The notes under the pieces: model-generated | The model's database searches: none | Seen by the model: only the letters and a program-made list of their open reading frames with translations | What the model was told of the DNA's origin: nothing | Part shown: in pieces, positions 1-10,560 of the stretch | How the letters are laid out: each line of letters begins with the position of its first letter | Numbering within the stretch: the stretch's first letter is position 1 | From: Sialis fuliginosa | Taxonomy: Eukaryota > Arthropoda > Insecta > Megaloptera > Sialidae | DNA: 64,000 bases | Assembly: GCA_961205875.1 (NCBI GenBank) | Contig: OY540817.1 | Coordinates: 20,557,001-20,621,000, forward strand | Direction: 5' to 3' | Program-made: the position numbers and the translations under genes

Positions 1-860
1 TATTTGATAATATTTTCTCAATATTATCTAGGGATATTTTCTTCTTTTTTGGTACCTTTTGAATATCAGTGCGTGGATGTTCGCCAATTGACGCGATCGA
101 GGTTTGAATTTACAACCGTGTATTGTGGTTTTTATAACCAATAAGAAGATTATCATATAATACTGGATTTTGTTGATATTCATATATTAATAATTATGTA
201 ACTGTAACTGTCAGTGATAACTTGGTAGTCGCCATTTTATTTTTGACGTCAAAAAACTTTGATAAAATATAAGAGACTGTCATTAACTATGATCATATAA
301 ATATTATGAAGGTAAATATTATAAAAGTTGACTTATTACACTGTCATATTTCTTTGATCAATGAAATTTTATCATATTTCTTTGATAGTGTAATAGCCGC
401 CTATTTACTAAATATAACATATTATAAACATAATTATAATAATCAAAAGCAAAATTAAAAACCAGATAAAAATTGCAAGTTTTCTATGACAGTAACAATG
501 CGAGCCTCACAACACTTATCTATGACAGGATGTCCGTTTGTGTAGGGGAAACAGTGCTGCCACCATTAACGAATTATAAATAACCTTTACGCTTTATTGT
601 ACTACTGCGCTAATCAAATCAACTGTGCTGTATTTCCGGTTACATCTTTGTTATTGTTTGTGTGTCTGTTTTTCCAAAGCCATTGTCAATCTATTTTCGA
701 CCTATCATTAATAATATTTTCTATTATTTGCAACCAGTACCGTGCAGTTGGGGGTTCTTCTATTAGAAACGTAAATTAACTTTTTTTTGCGGGTCTCCAG
801 TCTCTAGACTGGAGAACTTAACTGATATTTTTTTATTAAAATCTATGTTTTCAATCAGAA
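1..860. other. AT-rich sequence, no gene seen
   Basis: No open frame with domain-like content. A short imperfect inverted repeat lies at about 332-396 (TTACACTGTCA against TGATAGTGTAA), which could be a small MITE. Otherwise I see nothing. Confidence 0.5.
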
Positions 861-861
861 T

Positions 862-1363
862 AACCAGTCTTGGATATGATCCCAGTAATGGTTATTTTTT
901 AATTAAATGTACTGAATATGATATTTGATTACTACCATTTCTGAATATTAATCTATATACATTTAACTATCTTACAGCGTGATTTGATGACAAAATGGTG
1001 GACATTTAAATTAGTTATTAGTATAATTTATTATATTATCATAGCAACTGCTTTACATTGTTTCAAATTTGACGATTCTTTCTTTTATATCTTTTGTATC
1101 GTAGTAATTATCATTTTGTATATGTCTAGCACTGCGTGCTCATTACTGGTTTTACTTTATCTATTACTGGAGAAAAACATAAACAAAATAAAAGGCTATA
1201 ATTTAAAAAACAAACTATATTTGCGGACTTTGGTAATTAAATAAAGAGTTACTTGTTTTATTAGTAACATTAGTTCATAAGAATTACAGAAAAGAAGCCC
1301 GTCAGTCACAAAAACTGTAAACCTTGCTCTTATAGCGGCCATAACTGGTGCCAGCACTTTATT
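862..1363 (+). mobile_element. MITE family A copy, left end degraded
   Basis: Contains the family A blocks in order: the CCAGTCTTGGATATGATCC subterminal block, the TTAATTAAATGTACT block, the TCATTACTGGTTTTACTTTA block, and the right end with AGCGGCCATAACTGGTGCC. The left terminal inverted repeat is not recognisable. The open frame at 984-1244 lies wholly inside the element and is not considered a gene. Confidence 0.75.
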
Positions 1364-1553
1364 ACAATAAACTCTTACTCTAGCAGTATGAAGACAGCAG
1401 CCATTTTACGAATATCATATTCATTAAATCAGTCTTCTGTTGCTAGGAAAATAATACCAATAATCTCTTTACTGAAGACTCGATATTCAGATACCTAATT
1501 AAATATGATTATAATGAAGGTATTACTGCAGTGGAAAACGGAGAAACTGTAGG

Positions 1554-1592
1554 TTTGATGAGGATTTCTTGTGAAGTCGAAACACGTGTCGT
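1554..1592 (+). ncRNA. Degenerate hammerhead-ribozyme-like motif
   Basis: Same layout as the better copy at 40338-40373: TGATGAG, a six-pair stem with a TTGT loop, then GAAAC and ACGTGTC. The first core base is T instead of C, so CTGATGA reads TTGATGA, which would be expected to impair cleavage. Probably a decayed Penelope-like element end. Confidence 0.45.
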
Positions 1593-1672
1593 TCCTTATA
1601 GTTAAGATGTACATATTTATTGTAAATTCCTTGCTAATTGGGAAATATCAATGCAAAACAATTTTTATTAAT

Positions 1673-2089
1673 ACTGTTGAATTATTTTCAGTATTTTTTG
1701 TTCAGTTATTCCATTACTAAAATTTTTTCTCTCGCTTTTTACTTGTTTATTATTTTTTACGTCTCCATTTGTAACATTTTTTGTTTTTATCGTACCTTTT
1801 TGAGTTTTTGTTGCAACTACATTATTTTTCTTACTACCATTTGTTAGTTTTCCATTAATATGTTGCTGTAATTTTGGAAATAATTTTTCATTTATTTGTT
1901 CATTACCATTAATTTTCTTAGGAACAGATATAATACAGATTTCTTCAGTCTTTTTATCAACTTCGTCATTTTTTGAAATTATTGCTTGGATCACATTTTT
2001 ATTATTAACAGGAACATTATCAACTATATTTCCCTTTTTATTACCTTTCCCGATCCCCTTACCTTGTACTTCTTTAAATTTAACAAGTT
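1673..2089 (-). pseudogene. Inverted 417 bp copy of the middle of the THAP ORF
   Basis: Read on the minus strand, this matches 7514-7930 of the large THAP ORF base for base without gaps. I count 8 mismatches in 417 bp: five synonymous and three amino-acid changing (two V to F, one V to D). The frame stays open across the whole block. It lacks the THAP domain and any start or end of the gene, so it is a captured or duplicated internal fragment rather than a gene. Its right edge abuts the end of a family D MITE at about 2090-2213. Confidence 0.85.
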
Positions 2090-2213
2090 GTAAATATCTG
2101 TTAAAAACTCGAAGAGAACTGTCATATAAGTTTGATACCCCATTTGAAAGTGCTTGCTAGCTAGCAAATTTGCTAGCTCCTTCATGATACTGGACATAAG
2201 AATTATATTATTA
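2090..2213 (-). mobile_element. MITE family D, one end only
   Basis: Matches one end of the complete copies at 14792-15126 and 27693-28026 in reverse orientation: GAACTGTCATATAAGTTTGA, then the GCTAGCTAGCAAATTTG palindrome, then ATACTGGACA. The rest of the element is replaced by the THAP fragment at 1673-2089. Confidence 0.7.
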
Positions 2214-2420
2214 TTGTTAGAATAAAATTCCATCTACTTATTACATTTATTTTTTAAGTTTTATAATTTATACATATAACTCTAAATAAAATAATAATAA
2301 ATTTATCATTTTTCTAACTTTATAAACATGATAACCTTTGCTAAAACCTTGAAAACATTGAATTTTATACATTTTTATATATAGAATTATGCTTTGATTC
2401 AAATATATACAAATCAAATT

Positions 2421-2679
2421 AGATCTATTATATCTACTTTGTTTACCATAGATCTAATTGGATCTTAATAATTATGTGATCTTCATAGATCTACAACTTA
2501 ACACAGATATATATTTGTTTCTTAGATCTACGATATAAGTAGACATAAGTGGATTTCTGTAGATCTAAGAAACAAAATGGGCGAATTATATTTTAGATCT
2601 GCGTAGATCAAATTAGATCTTTATAGATTTAAAAAAAAAAAAAAAAGATCCACTTAAATTAAAGAATAAGTATAGATCT
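2421..2679. repeat. Cluster of AGATCT palindromes
   Basis: Eight AGATCT hexamers start at 2421, 2450, 2487, 2524, 2561, 2595, 2615 and 2674. Four consecutive ones are exactly 37 bp apart. An 18 bp perfect inverted repeat (TTTGTTTCTTAGATCTAC) flanks a short loop at about 2515-2577. A poly-A run at about 2632-2646 follows. This looks like a degenerate palindromic repeat of unknown type. Confidence 0.6.
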
Positions 2680-2692
2680 ATATGGTAACCAG

Positions 2693-3115
2693 CACCGGCT
2701 TTAGGGGGGAGGGGCAACTGGGGCGAATCAGAGTCGTTAAAAAATGTATGTGAGATGATATACTGAGATATTAACTTATTTGTTAATATATCAATTTTAA
2801 TTTGTTTATAAGAGGGGAAGGAGGTCTCGACGGTCTTAAGGCATTTGATTGTCTTAAAGTTAATGATATAAGCTATATTCTAAAAAAAGTTGGAGTCTGT
2901 AGGATCGCACCAAGCTGAGATATTAACATTATTAAAAAATTCAACTTATTTGTTGATTTATCAATTTTAATTGACATTTTCGAAAAATAATAATAATTTA
3001 TGTAGAATTAATATTTTAAGATTTGCTTACAATAAGCTCAGGCTGAATTATTTCTGAAGTTAAGGGTCCCTTCTATTACCACTCCATAGGGCCCTAATAA
3101 ATATAAATCCGACCC
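2693..3115 (+). repeat. Dispersed repeat, copy 1 (second copy in protease 2 intron)
   Basis: Begins GGCTTTAGGGGGGAGGGG and shares GGAAGGAGGTCTCGA and GAGTCTGTAGGATCG with 63165-63595. No coding capacity seen. The GGCTTTAGGG start resembles ends of non-autonomous hAT-like elements, but I could not confirm target duplications. Confidence 0.65.
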
Positions 3116-3589
3116 TGAGTATATTTAATTAACAACAATGAAAAAAATGTTTTATGAAATTTACAACAATGACCAAATTAACGGTTTTAATTATTAATCT
3201 ATTCCCTTTGTATGTAATTTCATAAAAAACGTAATAAATTATTAAATTTCTCATTAACTCTGCGACATAAATAAATAAACCTCTTCAGTATTTACAACAA
3301 CTATGTATTACAACATGGCGTCTCTAGGTCATTTATGTATTTGCTTTTATATATACGGCAATAAAATATTAAAAACGTTGAATCAATAGCGGTCTATATT
3401 TATACATCTGTTCATGTTTAGACGCATCGGCATTTTATCAATTATTCGCATCACGAATCCAGTTCAGTGGAACGATGCCGCTCTGCAGCAATACGGAAAT
3501 GCGTTCACCACCTCTTTTAGAAGTTCATTTCACTGAAAACGTCAATACGCAACACGCTTTGCGCATAGAGGACACACCCGCTGACATCT

Positions 3590-4075
3590 AACGGAATTCG
3601 CTGGAACTATACGGTTTCATGTGGTTCTGAACTTTGATAAAAAAATTGTATTGCACGTAAAATATAAAATACTTGTCTATTATATCACCGGCAGTTTGAA
3701 GAAAAATAAAATCACTAGGAAGATAAAAACGGAATTCACTGAAACTAAGTGGTTCTGAACTTTGATAATTTTTTTTATTTTATTACATGTAAAATATATT
3801 ATTCGTTCAGAATATAATAAAAAATGTAGAGTACTTGTCTATTATATTCCCGGCGGTTTGAAGCAAAATAAAATCACTAGGAACATAAAAACGGAATTCG
3901 CTGAAACTATGTGGTTTCATTTGGTTCTGAACTTTGATAATTTATTTTATTGCACGTAAAATATATTATTCGTTCAGAATATAATGAAAAATGTAGGGTA
4001 CTTGTCTATTATATCCCCGGCAGTTTGTTAATTTATTGTTCCTAGTGATTTTAGTTTTTTCAAATAGACAAGTAC
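3590..4075 (+). repeat. Three-copy tandem repeat, 140-165 bp unit
   Basis: The unit runs from ACGGAATTCGCTG through GGTTCTGAACTTTGATAA and ACTTGTCTATTATAT to CACTAGGAA. Copies start at about 3590, 3730 and 3890. The last copy ends in an inverted piece of the same unit (TTCCTAGTGATTTTAG then AGACAAGTACC), so the array finishes as a small foldback. Confidence 0.75.
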
Positions 4076-4576
4076 CAAATGTGGTTTAAAATATAAACAA
4101 TGCAATTATTTAATTGTTGAATTATAAATTTAGTACGCCATCTTGTGAATAAAAGTTAAAATAGGTGCCTATATAATTTGGTTTGGATATATGATAGCTT
4201 GTAAATATTTAAACAATCAATTTATCAATTATTGATATAAAATATAAAATATTTTATTGAAATGTTAACAATGGCCAAATTTCAATTTGAAAATTTTAAA
4301 TTTTGTTTTTTTAATATTATAATTTTGTATTAATCAATAATCTTGAAGGTCATATGCTCCACTGAAATGCGCACAAAAATTAGATGTTCTATTTTTTATT
4401 ATCAAAATTCTGATTGGTTAGAACAGAGATAGGAAAGAATTTCATTAATATAGTAGATAACAAGTGGGTTAAATGGTAAATAATATATTTGTGATTATAA
4501 AAAATTAAATCATATAAACTTGCGCAGTCATTGCTATTAAAAAAATAGTGCATTGTTAAGTGACACATAGTATAAA

Positions 4577-5082
4577 ATGGAAGAAGAGATATCGGCAGAT
4601 ACTAAAATAGAAAATATAGCCGAAAATGATTTCGAGATACAAATGGGCTGTGAGCTTTTTATAAATAAATCTAATTCTATTATGCAAATATCCGACGAAA
4701 AAAATGTAGAGATTAGTTGCGAACCAAATGGTGACCAACCGGAACCTGATTTATCGACTGATTGTGAAACGAAGTGCCATGAATTGCCGGTAGATGGTGA
4801 GAGTGAAGTACAAACAGAAACATTATGTGATAATAAAATAAAAAATGATGAAAATGTTGAAGAAAATTGTTTAGAAAAGATAAATGACGATACCCAGCTG
4901 GCTGGGGACAGTTTAATAGAGGAAGTTGAAAAATGTGTGACAAATATTGATGACAAAGACATTGGTGATGGTGTTGCTTTGAATCCATCAACAACAATAA
5001 AAAACGCTGTCGTTAGAAGAAGGAAAAGAAGAAAAGGAACAATGAAAATTATGACTGTCGTGAAGAACAGAAAAATAAAACG
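4577..5082 (+). CDS. Acidic/basic N-terminal coding exon, candidate exon 1a of the MYND gene
   Basis: Opens with ATG at 4577 and encodes about 169 residues: an acidic, E/D/N-rich stretch, then a basic C-terminal cluster (VRRRKRRKG near residues 147-155, then KNRKIKR) that looks like a nuclear localisation signal. No known domain is recognised. The frame meets TAA only inside a good splice donor, CG|GTAAGA, so the exon most likely ends at 5082 in phase 2. The exon at 40447 begins in phase 2; joining them gives an unbroken frame (R, then LNRMLVMEESEELQ) and an 844-residue MYND protein. That join implies a 35 kb intron and is inferred from phase only. It could instead be a short independent gene of 169 residues ending at 5086. 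Confidence 0.6.
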
Positions 5083-5189
5083 GTAAGACTATATTTATAA
5101 TTATATATAATCTTAAGACTTAAGACATTACTGAAAAATAAATAATAATTATTTTTAAATCTTATTATTTTTATATATTACTAGCACAT

Positions 5190-5440
5190 TGGACCCGGTG
5201 TTACCCGGGTTAATATCTACAAAATCATAGTGACCTAAAATATTCAACATGCCCACAACACATATAAAAAATTATACACCTAAACTTAACCTATCCACTA
5301 GTGAAAACCAGAATAAAATCCGTTCAGTAGTTATTGAGAAAATCGTGTAAAAATATATTTTGAAACTCCCAGGTCCCGTCTTAGAATTTGTATGAAAATC
5401 AAAATTAAATAAATAAATAGGTTAAGAACAATCATAATAA
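5190..5440. repeat. Retroelement 3'-tail-like fragment
   Basis: Contains AGTGAAAACCAGAATAAAAT and GTTCAGTAGTTATTGAGAAA, with a near match at 13735-13815. Tails of this kind (a short amphipathic peptide coding end followed by a guided insertion tail) are widespread in insect non-LTR elements. Family not assigned. Confidence 0.5.
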
Positions 5441-5739
5441 TTAATTTCGATATGTTTCAATTTTAAATTAATATATTTCAAAATATTTAATTGTTAGCAT
5501 GTGCCAAAAATCTTCTAATTGTTATATATTTTAAAGATACGTGACCTAAATTAATAAAATATTGAAACCGTAAATTATATAATTCTGTATTCCATGGCTA
5601 GGTACTATGTTTTTATATACCTAAATGAATCATGGAAACAAAACACGACTTGATAAAGATTTTTTTTAGTCTTTTGATGTTAAATCTTAGATTTTCATAA
5701 AATATTAATAGCCACGATACAGTACAGAAGAATTATTTA

Positions 5740-5825
5740 ACTATTGGTGAAAACTGCATTGAAATCGGTTCGGTAATTCCCGAGTCAAACGAACATTCAT
5801 TATTATATTATATAGAGATCTCTTC
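5740..5825. repeat. Second retroelement-tail fragment
   Basis: GGTGAAAACTGCATTGAAAT and CGGTTCGGTAATTCCCGAGT are followed by an ATTATATTATATAGAG run, which is the usual layout of insect SINE or LINE 3' ends. Too short to classify. Confidence 0.4.
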
Positions 5826-6474
5826 AAAAGTTCTATATTTTGAAAATTGTGTATTTTTTTTTTCGTATTTAATCGTACATTCAAAAATTCTGAAACAAGA
5901 TTAGAAAAATTAAAATAATTTGTCAAAAATTTAAAATTAATTTTGTCCTCATTTATTTGAAAATACATTTTAAATAAATAAAAAAATTCTAACAACAAAA
6001 AAATACAAAACAATTGAATTACCACACTGACGTAAACGTAAACCAAAATTAAAATCATGAACATCAAGCCAGCCATGTTAAAATTCAATAATAGTAGAAA
6101 ACAAAATGCAGTGCAGCAATAGTAAAATACTTTTTGTTTCACCTACGTCATACGGGGTAGACAATGAGCAAATTCTTGAGCGAGGGTTTGGCAGTTGGGG
6201 TGAATCCAATCGTCCAGCCAAACACTCAACTTCAAGTCACTATACTAATCCCTACAAAACATAACTGCCCAATTACCAGCAGGCAATACAAGAGGGTTGT
6301 GGAGAGGTATACAGATCACAAAACTGCATTTATTTAGCTTGCACATAGTATAGTTCAAAACACGTTGTATGTTTCTCTATGATTTATTTGAAAAAAACTG
6401 TAGTGTTTTATTTTAATTGTCATATTCATTTTTGTTCGTTAGGTTAAATTCGAATTAGTAATTGTTGTTTTCAA

Positions 6475-6780
6475 TTTGGCGTGACGTATAGAAGGAATAT
6501 TATGTATTTTTCGTCTGTGTATAGACTTGCTTGTTTGTGCTTTGATATTGTGCTGTTTAAATGAAGTGTGTATTTTTTTAGTGAATATTTTTGTAGTTTA
6601 ACATTTTTATATTAAAATTGTTATAATTCGGCGTGACATATATAAGGATTATTATGTATTTTTCGTGTGTGGACTTACTTTTTGTTGTTTGTGCTTTGAT
6701 TTGTGAGTGTTAAAATAAAGTGTGTATTTTTATAGTGAATATTTTTGTATTTTAACATTTTAATACTAAAATTGCAATAA
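6475..6780 (+). repeat. Two-copy tandem duplication upstream of the THAP ORF
   Basis: Units of about 150 bp begin at about 6475 and 6628, each running from TTTGGCGTGAC or TTCGGCGTGAC through TTATGTATTTTTCGT and AAGTGTGTATTTTT to ATTAAAATTG or ACTAAAATTG. The duplication lies 300-600 bp before the THAP start codon, so it could include the promoter or 5' leader. Confidence 0.75.
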
Positions 6781-7086
6781 TACTAAGTAAAATTTTATTA
6801 CATTGCTCAAAAAGAGGCCTTGCAATAATTAATAATAATTACATACATGTTAAAAGCAATAAATATACGAAATTTTAAGCAATTTGAGACTGATAATTAT
6901 AAGTAATAAAATAAAATTTGTGACTATATTTTATAAATATTTACAATTAGAATTTAATTAATTATAGTAAAAAAAATATGTTTTAAATTTCAATTAACCT
7001 AAAAATGTAAGTAAATCAACTTGTTTTAAAATATTAAATAAAAACATAAACTACCCCAAATAAAAGTATTTAAAAAAATCATCAAA

Positions 7087-9294
7087 ATGCCTCAGTGTTA
7101 TGTGTTAAACTGCGGTAATTACTATAGCAAAACGCGCCTTCTGAGCGGCACGTCGGCAAGTGTGATGTACCACGTGTTCCCCACAACCCCCGCGGCAGCG
7201 ACGCGCTGGGCGAAACTGTGCAGGGGTGCCAACAACCCCTCGACTCCGCCGCAACACGCCCGTGTCTGCAGCGAACACTTCTCGGCGAAGAATTACATCA
7301 GAGACCTGGAACACGAACTCCTAGGTCTTCCGAAACGTCGGAAGCTTGTACCTGATGCGGCACCTGACCAGAATCTACCACCTGTAGTGGAAGAGGTGAA
7401 GCAACATGGGGATGATAAGGTAAAGCAAGCGAAACGTCGGAAGAGTAGTGGAGACAGTGATGGTAAAGAAATTAGTGATGATGGGAAACAGGGAAAACGT
7501 AGAAAGCCGCCTGAACTTGTTAAAGTTAAAGAAGTACAAGGTAAGGGGATCGGGAAAGGTAATAAAAAGGGAAATATAGTTGATAATGTTCCTGTTAATA
7601 ATAAAAATGTGATCCAAGCAATAATTTCAAAAAATGACGAAGTTGTTAAAAAGACTGAAGAAATCTGTATTATATCTGTTCCTAAGAAAATTAATGGTAA
7701 TGAACAAATAAATGAAAAGTTATTTCCAAAATTACAGCAACATATTAATGGAAAACTAACAAATGGTAGTAAGAAAAATAATGTAGTTGCGACAAAAACT
7801 CAAAAAGGTACGATAAAAACAAAAAATGTTACTAATGGGGACGTGAAAAATAATAAACAAGTAAAAAGCGAGAGAAAAAATGTTAGTAATGGAATAACTG
7901 AACAAAAAATACTGAAAATAATTCAACAGTGTGCTAAAGAAGATCCTAAAATCGATGAAAACAGCCAAGCTATCTTAAATTGTTTAACCGAAGTAGGTAA
8001 GGGGGAAGAAAATAATGTATGTTCTGAAGTGACAATTAAAAAAAAAAGAAATAAACCAGCAAAGAAAAAGAATAATATTACAATCACTAATGAAAATATT
8101 CAAACAATCAACGATATTGAGAAAGAAGATGAATTAAAAAGCAATAAGAATGAAATAAATGTTGATAAAGATGACAAGAAAAATGAGGTGAAAATAAATA
8201 TTATAAGTCCAAGTATTAATAAAATGGGTGATATAGATAATAAGAAAAAACAAGAAAAATATGATAATGTCAATATAACAAAAGAAAAATTGCCTAGTAA
8301 TATTCCTCCTTTAGTAAAAGTAAAAACGTCTTCTGAAATCCCAATAACTTCAAACAATTTCAAACATGTATTATCAAATGGAGTTGATAATAAAAAAATA
8401 ATAAATGGAAATTCAGAAACAGTTCCTAAGAAAACTAGTCCAAATATTTCTAGAATTAAAAGTCTTTTACAAGATCAAAATGTTTCGTTAAATTTAATAA
8501 AAGAAGAGTCGAAATTAACATACGCTGAAAAGTTTGACCTTGCTGATAAATATCCAGTAAGTAACGAAGTTAAAAAACGTAGAAACATATTGAAAAATTT
8601 ATTAGAAAATTTACATGGCTCTGATATACATATTAGTAATGAAAATGAAGATGAAAATGTGACATCAACTTCGATTGAGACCAATATGATTTCTATTGAT
8701 CTAACTGAAGATAGTGATAATGACGAAAGAATGAATCAAGAAAGAGATTCTGTGATACAGATCGCATTCCAAAATCATAACAAAAATATTGTTAAAGAAG
8801 AAAGCCAAAATGAATTTGTAGATATAACTGAACTTCAGTGCTACAAAAACTACCAAAACAAAAAAGCACAAAATAGAAAACGTAGTAACAGCAACATAGA
8901 AAATATCCCAGACTTAAACTGTATAAAACAATCTACGAATAAAACAAAACACGATGTAAATTCAGAAGAAACAAAATCGGGAAATGTTTCGAAAAATAAA
9001 AAATTTAATAAAGTCAAAGCACAAACAAAACAGCTTCCGGTAAGATCAAGTATCCGGATCGCGAAAAGGAAATCAATCGAGGTAGCTAAAAACTTTGATT
9101 TCGCGAATTTGAATCCGTCCAAATGTAAGGGGGTTTTTGAAAAACTTAAATTTATGGAACTGTTAAATCTCAAGTGTAATGAAAGAACGATGCAAAATAT
9201 TGAAAACAAATCAGATGAAAATGGCGAAGACAAAATTGAAGATGCTGAAGATTCGATGGATTCCAACTCTTCAAGGTTTGTGAATTATTATTAA
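7087..9294 (+). CDS. Large THAP-domain protein (735 aa ORF)
   Basis: THAP domains are C2CH zinc-coordinating, sequence-specific DNA-binding modules. Residues 1-90 carry the full signature: Cys4, Cys9, Cys61 and His64 (C-X4-C-X51-C-X2-H), the conserved Trp41 and the Phe31-Pro32 pair, and a basic motif LPKRRKLVP just after the domain. The rest is a long, disordered, Asn/Lys/Glu-rich tail with several basic clusters (for example RRK and KRK segments), with no second domain recognised. Base composition switches sharply: the first ~330 bp are GC-rich and the remainder is very A+T-rich. The start ATG at 7087 begins the canonical MPQC that opens THAP domains. Near the C-terminus a possible donor, TCAAG|GTTTGT, lies at 9275/9276 in phase 2, so the protein may end NSSRFVNYY at 9294 or be spliced to a downstream exon such as 40447. 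Likely nuclear; function unknown. A 417 bp inverted copy lies at 1673-2089. Confidence 0.85.
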   Translation: MPQCYVLNCGNYYSKTRLLSGTSASVMYHVFPTTPAAATRWAKLCRGANNPSTPPQHARVCSEHFSAKNYIRDLEHELLGLPKRRKLVPDAAPDQNLPPVVEEVKQHGDDKVKQAKRRKSSGDSDGKEISDDGKQGKRRKPPELVKVKEVQGKGIGKGNKKGNIVDNVPVNNKNVIQAIISKNDEVVKKTEEICIISVPKKINGNEQINEKLFPKLQQHINGKLTNGSKKNNVVATKTQKGTIKTKNVTNGDVKNNKQVKSERKNVSNGITEQKILKIIQQCAKEDPKIDENSQAILNCLTEVGKGEENNVCSEVTIKKKRNKPAKKKNNITITNENIQTINDIEKEDELKSNKNEINVDKDDKKNEVKINIISPSINKMGDIDNKKKQEKYDNVNITKEKLPSNIPPLVKVKTSSEIPITSNNFKHVLSNGVDNKKIINGNSETVPKKTSPNISRIKSLLQDQNVSLNLIKEESKLTYAEKFDLADKYPVSNEVKKRRNILKNLLENLHGSDIHISNENEDENVTSTSIETNMISIDLTEDSDNDERMNQERDSVIQIAFQNHNKNIVKEESQNEFVDITELQCYKNYQNKKAQNRKRSNSNIENIPDLNCIKQSTNKTKHDVNSEETKSGNVSKNKKFNKVKAQTKQLPVRSSIRIAKRKSIEVAKNFDFANLNPSKCKGVFEKLKFMELLNLKCNERTMQNIENKSDENGEDKIEDAEDSMDSNSSRFVNYY

Positions 9295-9751
9295 TTACTT
9301 ATTACTGAAAAATGTGTATTTTTTAATTATTAAATTTGCCTTATTTAAACTCACCACGATATTTATTTATTTATTTATGTTTGTGGCAATGAATCTATAT
9401 ATACCAGTACAATGTGAAAACACAGTGTCAGCGAGAGTTAAGTTACAACCGAAATATGCCATTTCTATAACTACATATATTTCTTAATAAATACCTTATT
9501 TGTCATTACTGTCAATTGAATTTTTTTTATTCTTGTCTTAAGACAACGAAAGAAATAGAACTAAATCTATTACAATTAATAAATATTAATTATATATTCG
9601 TGATGTGTTTTCGTGATAATTTATTTACAGCAAAAACGAAATTAAAATTAGTTATTGTTGGTAAAGATTCAGGAGGTATATTTACATGAACTTTCTGTGA
9701 ACTAAAAACTCAAAAATATAAAAAAACTTTTTTTTTTAAATAATTTGCCTT

Positions 9752-9937
9752 TTAAAACCGACTAAAAAACAGAAAATAAAATTCGATTAGACTCTTTTCG
9801 TAACTACTAAATATTTCATTTTAAAAAGTTGATTTTGTTCATCCTAGAAGAGACATTTTTTAAAACTCTTCTAGTATGAACAAAATCAACTCTAACCGAA
9901 TTTTATTTTCTACTTTTTAGTTGGTTTTAAAAGTTTT
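9752..9937. mobile_element. Palindromic MITE-like inverted repeat
   Basis: Arms AAAACCGACTAAAAAACAGA and its near complement (TACTTTTTAGTTGGTTTT) bracket about 190 bp, with a second inner palindrome around AACAAAATCAACT and AGTTGATTTTGTT. No reading frame. The element lies just downstream of the THAP ORF. Confidence 0.65.
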
Positions 9938-10419
9938 TTAAAATTTAACTGGAATGGTACGGAGCATTTCCTGTATTACCGACCAACAACTCATCTTTAC
10001 CTTTTCACGATCGTGACTTTTAACCAAAAACAGTCTTTCACGGACATTTTTCATCTACCTGGAACTTGAATATTTTTAAAAACAAGTGCACTCGTCATTG
10101 TGTCTGATGTCCTTGTTCCACATTCGGGCCGGGTGAGTTCGTTCACTCTATTGCGCCACGAATAAGCTGATCTCTCATAACCATTGTTGTCATTGAAATG
10201 TGTTTGCATTTCGTGTTATGCCTCATTGTTGATGACCTAATTTATATAATTGTTTGTTTATTTTTTTTTGGTATGTTTATATTAACGATACGATATTTAT
10301 TTGTTTATAGATTTGTTACTTTTGAATGTTAAAAGTGCAAATAAAGATATAGATAAGACTAATTTCAATGCTTTTCAAGTTTTAATCAAATTTAAAATGG
10401 ATTGTTCTAATCTATGGAT

Positions 10420-10560
10420 ACATAACAACCAATGCTAGTTCGTATATGAAACTGTTACCAAAATTTTACGGCGGCCATATTTTCTTAAATGTCACTTTCG
10501 TCATTTCCATGCATATTATCTCAGAGGCGTCAGTTGAAAATTTATAATATGCAAATATGT
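10420..10560 (-). repeat. Dispersed repeat shared with 43440-43565
   Basis: ATAACAACCAATGCTAGTT, GAAACTGTTACCAAAA, GGCGGCCAT and TCATTTCCATG recur in reverse complement downstream of the MYND gene. Type unknown. Confidence 0.6.

Noticed and set aside
984..1244. 86-codon hydrophobic ORF
   Set aside because: Entirely within a family A MITE, A+T-rich, broken in other copies.
4537..4997. Minus-strand ORFs over the 4577 exon
   Set aside because: Shadows of the plus-strand frame; the plus-strand frame has a start, an NLS-like end and a consensus donor.
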